Of a stretch of 64,000 nt of DNA, positions 62,301 to 64,000 are shown piece after piece (positions within the stretch are counted from its first letter, which is position 1; every line of letters begins with the position of its first letter). The notes below the pieces were generated by a model. It was not told the DNA's origin. It did no database searches and saw nothing but the letters and a program-made list of their open reading frames with translations. Origin of the DNA: Acanthopleura granulata (taxonomy: Eukaryota > Mollusca > Polyplacophora > Chitonida > Chitonidae); the NCBI GenBank assembly GCA_016165875.1, contig JABBOT010000029.1, forward strand, positions 2,898,639 to 2,962,638, written 5' to 3'. Made by a program: the position numbers and the translations under genes.

Positions 62301-62765
62301 CCTTACGCCATGTCATGCACCAAACGCCCAAGCCATTCTCTCAAATACTTCTTTGATTACATTATGGTTGACATATTCCAACCTTCCGTATTACCTATGC
62401 ATATCCACTGACATTTTATTGGTTAAGGGCACAATGTTATATACCAAACGTTCAAGTCATTCTTTGAAACATTTCTTCTATTTCATTATGGTTGAAATGT
62501 TAAAACCTTCCTTGCTACCTATGCATACACACTGAGCCATCTTATACGTATACACCAAAGGTCCAGGTCATTCTCCGCTCTTTGGTTATGTTAAGGCTGA
62601 ACTCTCCTCGCGGTTCCTGTTACGTACATGTGCACTTACCCATCGCCATTTCGTAGATTCCTCCCACGATGACAATTAAGACAGCCGCTATCTTTGCTCC
62701 ACTAAACCACATCTGGGTTTTGCAGATGTACTTGACATAGACGCAGTTTAGAGCTGCGCATGTCA
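50354..62765 (-). CDS. SLC7-family amino-acid transporter, gene B (5' exon outside window)
   Basis: Paralog of the transporter at 3580-10584. Exons in coding order: 62765-62640 (126 bp), 61926-61827 (100), 61145-60977 (169), 55543-55440 (104), 52518-52422 (97), 51919-51770 (150), 50531-50354 (178). Every length and phase equals that of the corresponding exon of gene A, giving 308 codons. Conserved pieces include TCAALNCVYVKY, FEGTTTDPGD, KDLPRSVYISF, the FAAGRVGHMPSF loop and KPRQMGIALA. The exon with the N-terminal tail and TM1-TM3 must lie beyond 64000, and the short C-terminal exon after 50354 is not identified. Introns are long (5.4 kb before the 104-bp exon) and hold three tandem arrays built from this gene's own exon edges. 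Probably a plasma-membrane heteromeric exchanger light chain; substrate unknown. Confidence 0.88.
50484..51432 (-). repeat. Tandem array of exon 5' end plus its acceptor (8 extra copies), SLC7 gene B
   Basis: Beginning with the genuine exon 50531-50354, its first about 47 bp together with about 55 bp of the preceding intron are repeated upstream about eight more times, period about 102-110 bp. Each unit contains a variant of VPLPVAVVLL-HLAVLV followed (upstream, from intron DNA) by LTGLTFRTFLP-type sequence when translated. Five of the eight extra copies keep AG at the acceptor position. Several units are exactly 102 bp, so long frames stay open across units, which explains the repeated hydrophobic reading frames here. 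None of the extra units carries the rest of the exon or a donor at the expected place, so they look like partial copies and not complete alternative exons. Confidence 0.85.
52618..52916. repeat. About 45-50-bp tandem repeat in SLC7 gene B intron
   Basis: About seven units of 'agctagattcagtgttcatc' followed by 'tgatcacacactgagtcaag', 35-50 bp each, start about 100 bp beyond the acceptor of exon 52518-52422. I see no copy of exon sequence in the unit. Confidence 0.85.
53935..54689. mobile_element. Possible non-autonomous DNA element with 10-bp inverted ends
   Basis: ggttgcacaa at 53935-53944 is matched by ttgtgcaacc at 54680-54689. Both ends are followed inward by gatcgtag-type sequence. The SINE at 54295-54508 lies within. 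No coding frame and no clear target duplication. Confidence 0.4.
54295..54508 (+). mobile_element. SINE, 5' end truncated, SLC7 gene B intron
   Basis: Body starts at 'gcggtcgctgtgagttcaag', continues through the conserved block and ends in four 'aaat' units. The tRNA A-box part is missing. It lies inside a region bounded by short inverted ends (53935-54689). Confidence 0.88.
55546..56222 (-). repeat. Tandem array of the 104-bp exon's 5' part plus acceptor (about 6 extra copies), SLC7 gene B
   Basis: The genuine exon 55543-55440 encodes LFIGRLYSPLTAVISVLVA and ends at a GTAAAC donor. Upstream, copies start at about 55655, 55771, 55890, 56002, 56119, with a further degenerate one ending near 56220; period 112-119 bp. 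Each keeps roughly 75-85 bp of the exon and about 30 bp of polypyrimidine-AG. Acceptors are intact at 55771, 55890 and 56002 (CAG or close), lost at 55655 (CAA). The 3' third of the exon and the donor are missing from all copies except the one next to the next intron, so only 55543-55440 can act as the normal exon. Confidence 0.85.
56345..56480. repeat. Decamer array 'acaatacatg'
   Basis: Imperfect 10-bp units (acaatacatg, acaatgcagg, acaatacacg) continue for about 130 bp in the intron of SLC7 gene B. A second patch of the same decamer occurs at about 57183-57240. Confidence 0.8.
57968..59150. repeat. Direct repeat pair, about 220 bp each
   Basis: 57968-58195 and 58926-59150 share 'agctccaatatctcaaaaa', 'gaaccaaacttga', 'gcaatggctagaaaact' and 'tgaaattttatatat' in the same order and orientation. 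They flank about 730 bp of sequence without a recognised gene. Confidence 0.65.
59436..59493. repeat. Hairpin with nested stems
   Basis: Outer arms ccaaaa/ttttgg, next cgcgc/gcgcg, inner ggaggt/acctcc with a cta loop. GC-rich islet in a long AT-rich intron of SLC7 gene B. Confidence 0.55.
62030..62650 (-). repeat. Tandem array of exon 3' end plus donor-side intron (about 5 units), SLC7 gene B
   Basis: Units of about 120-125 bp, recognised by 'caccaaacgcccaagtcatt', 'ttacattatggttgaaatgt' and 'acctatgcatacacac', run leftward from the exon 62765-62640. The unit's end resembles the last about 34 bp of that exon (23 of 34 bases match between 62640-62673 and the copy at about 62279-62312). Donor dinucleotides in the copies are degenerate, unlike the genuine GTAAGT at 62639-62634. 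Confidence 0.7.
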
Positions 62766-64000
62766 CTGAAATAGAATGTTTGTATGTAGTCGCTTTCAGC
62801 CAAACTCAGGAATTTTTCACTATACACGATGGCGTGTTTTATAGACCAAAGAAACTTGCAAGTTACTGAACATTTTCGAACATATGACCTACAGATGTGC
62901 ACATCGCATTGGTGGAAGACAAATGATCTTCAGCGAACGTTACACTGGGCAAATGAACATACGAGCGACATCAGTCGATATATATTGTCAACAAGGTAAA
63001 TCAAGCAGTGAGATAGTGGAAATCTATAAATTCCTATTCCAAGTTCGGGTTTGAACCCATATCTCGTGTGTCTATAACCACCAGATCACGGCCGCCCATA
63101 CCTCACTAAAGCAGACGCCATTAGGTAAAGTAGATTAGGTGAACAGAAACTTCAAAGCGGACTGCAAGGCACAGACTCTTTAATGTGTACCTTACTGCAC
63201 CAAATCCACGGCAGCTGCCGGTGGGTCATACTTAATCATAAATCACCCTGCGTAAAGGGGCTGGCCAATCCTGACAGCATCATCGTTCATTGTTCATGGA
63301 TCGTCCACGCATCATTCTGATCGTCCACCTTCGTGTGATTAACAATCACACGATTAACAATGCATTTTGACGCGTGCTTTACATCCCCACAATTTTGTAT
63401 ACCTTAACAAACCAACGTTAAGCCTGCATGAACACGGGCGACGAGGTGAGCCAACAATAAATGAAGAACAGACAAATCTCGACAAGAAGCATTCAGCGTC
63501 TTTTCCCTGCATTGCATTTCTGGAGCCTAATCTGTGGTTAAAAGAGAGCTGACCGTACATTTGGTTGTGAACATACCTGTCGGCTTAAAGACTGACTGAC
63601 TGATAGGTGTCTCTAACGCAGTATTCACCGATACATAACGATGATAAATCTCAAGGGATTAAGAAACCAGAAATAATCCCTCATTTTGGTGAGTCCCAGA
63701 GGAACATGTGACGTGTTGACTTTTTGCTTGCACAAAGAGCTTAGTGTTTATCCTTTATTGCTGCGCAACAAATGAACCTTACTGAAATTTGTGTACCGCC
63801 ATCTAAATTTACGGTTCCACAGGTGTCGTGGACCGGTTATTGGCAGTTCCCTTACCAATACAAGGGATGAACAAACGTGTGTCCAGTGGTTTAAGGACAA
63901 GAATATAACCCTTGCGTTCAAGACCGGTCAGCCTCTGTCCTAAAATGTGTTTGCTTACATGAATGGGATTTAATGTCCCTACCTCAACACTGTGCAGACG
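62766..64000. other. Intron of SLC7 gene B reaching the window edge
   Basis: Expected to be the intron before exon 62765-62640. Contains one dispersed repeat (about 62850-62955) and a tRNA-like, B-box-bearing stretch on the minus strand near 63040-63100 (GGTTCAAACCC). No match to the N-terminal exon of the paralog was found. Confidence 0.5.

Noticed and set aside
63030..63110. tRNA gene on the minus strand
   Set aside because: Only a B-box-like GGTTCAAACCC is clear; no acceptor-stem pairing or good A-box. More likely a decayed tRNA-derived repeat.

Overview
The window is animal nuclear DNA. Genes are split by many introns with GT/AG junctions, intergenic and intronic DNA is AT-rich, and there are many copies of a tRNA-headed SINE whose tail is AAATA-like. 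Gene content and SINE type suggest a lophotrochozoan, most likely a mollusc; this is inference, because no species-diagnostic marker is present. There are no bacterial operons, CRISPR arrays or rRNA genes.

Four protein-coding genes could be rebuilt exon by exon with consistent splice phases. (1) An SLC7-type (LAT/HAT light-chain) amino-acid transporter, minus strand, 10584 to about 3580, eight exons, terminal exon unresolved. (2) A transglutaminase, minus strand, 27725 to 14186, 15 exons, about 811 residues, with an intact Cys-His-Asp triad. (3) TIMM21, the TIM23-associated mitochondrial import subunit, plus strand, 39948 to 47514, six exons, 239 residues. (4) A second SLC7 transporter, minus strand, 62765 to 50354, with its first exon beyond the right edge; its seven exons have exactly the same lengths and phases as exons 2-8 of gene 1, so the two are paralogs separated by the other two genes.

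Between the transglutaminase and TIMM21 (about 28.4-33.1 kb) lies a GC-richer patch of broken reading frames on both strands. I read it as a decayed multi-gene mobile or virus-like element; it carries an internal duplication into which a SINE has inserted.

The most unusual signal is a recurring structure: tandem arrays whose unit is a piece of a neighbouring exon plus its splice site. I see it at six exon-intron junctions in three genes: 5' ends of exons at 50531, 55543, 23850 and 4150, and 3' ends of exons at 62640 and 18581. In several arrays the copied splice sites keep the AG or GT dinucleotide. Other structure includes fold-back elements (1945-2049, 8446-8619, 16895-17187), a 94-bp minisatellite of about 16 units in a TIMM21 intron, and a SINE inserted directly at a transglutaminase 5' splice site. 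Exon coordinates come from manual reading of splice signals and protein-family conservation; no alignment or transcript data were available.
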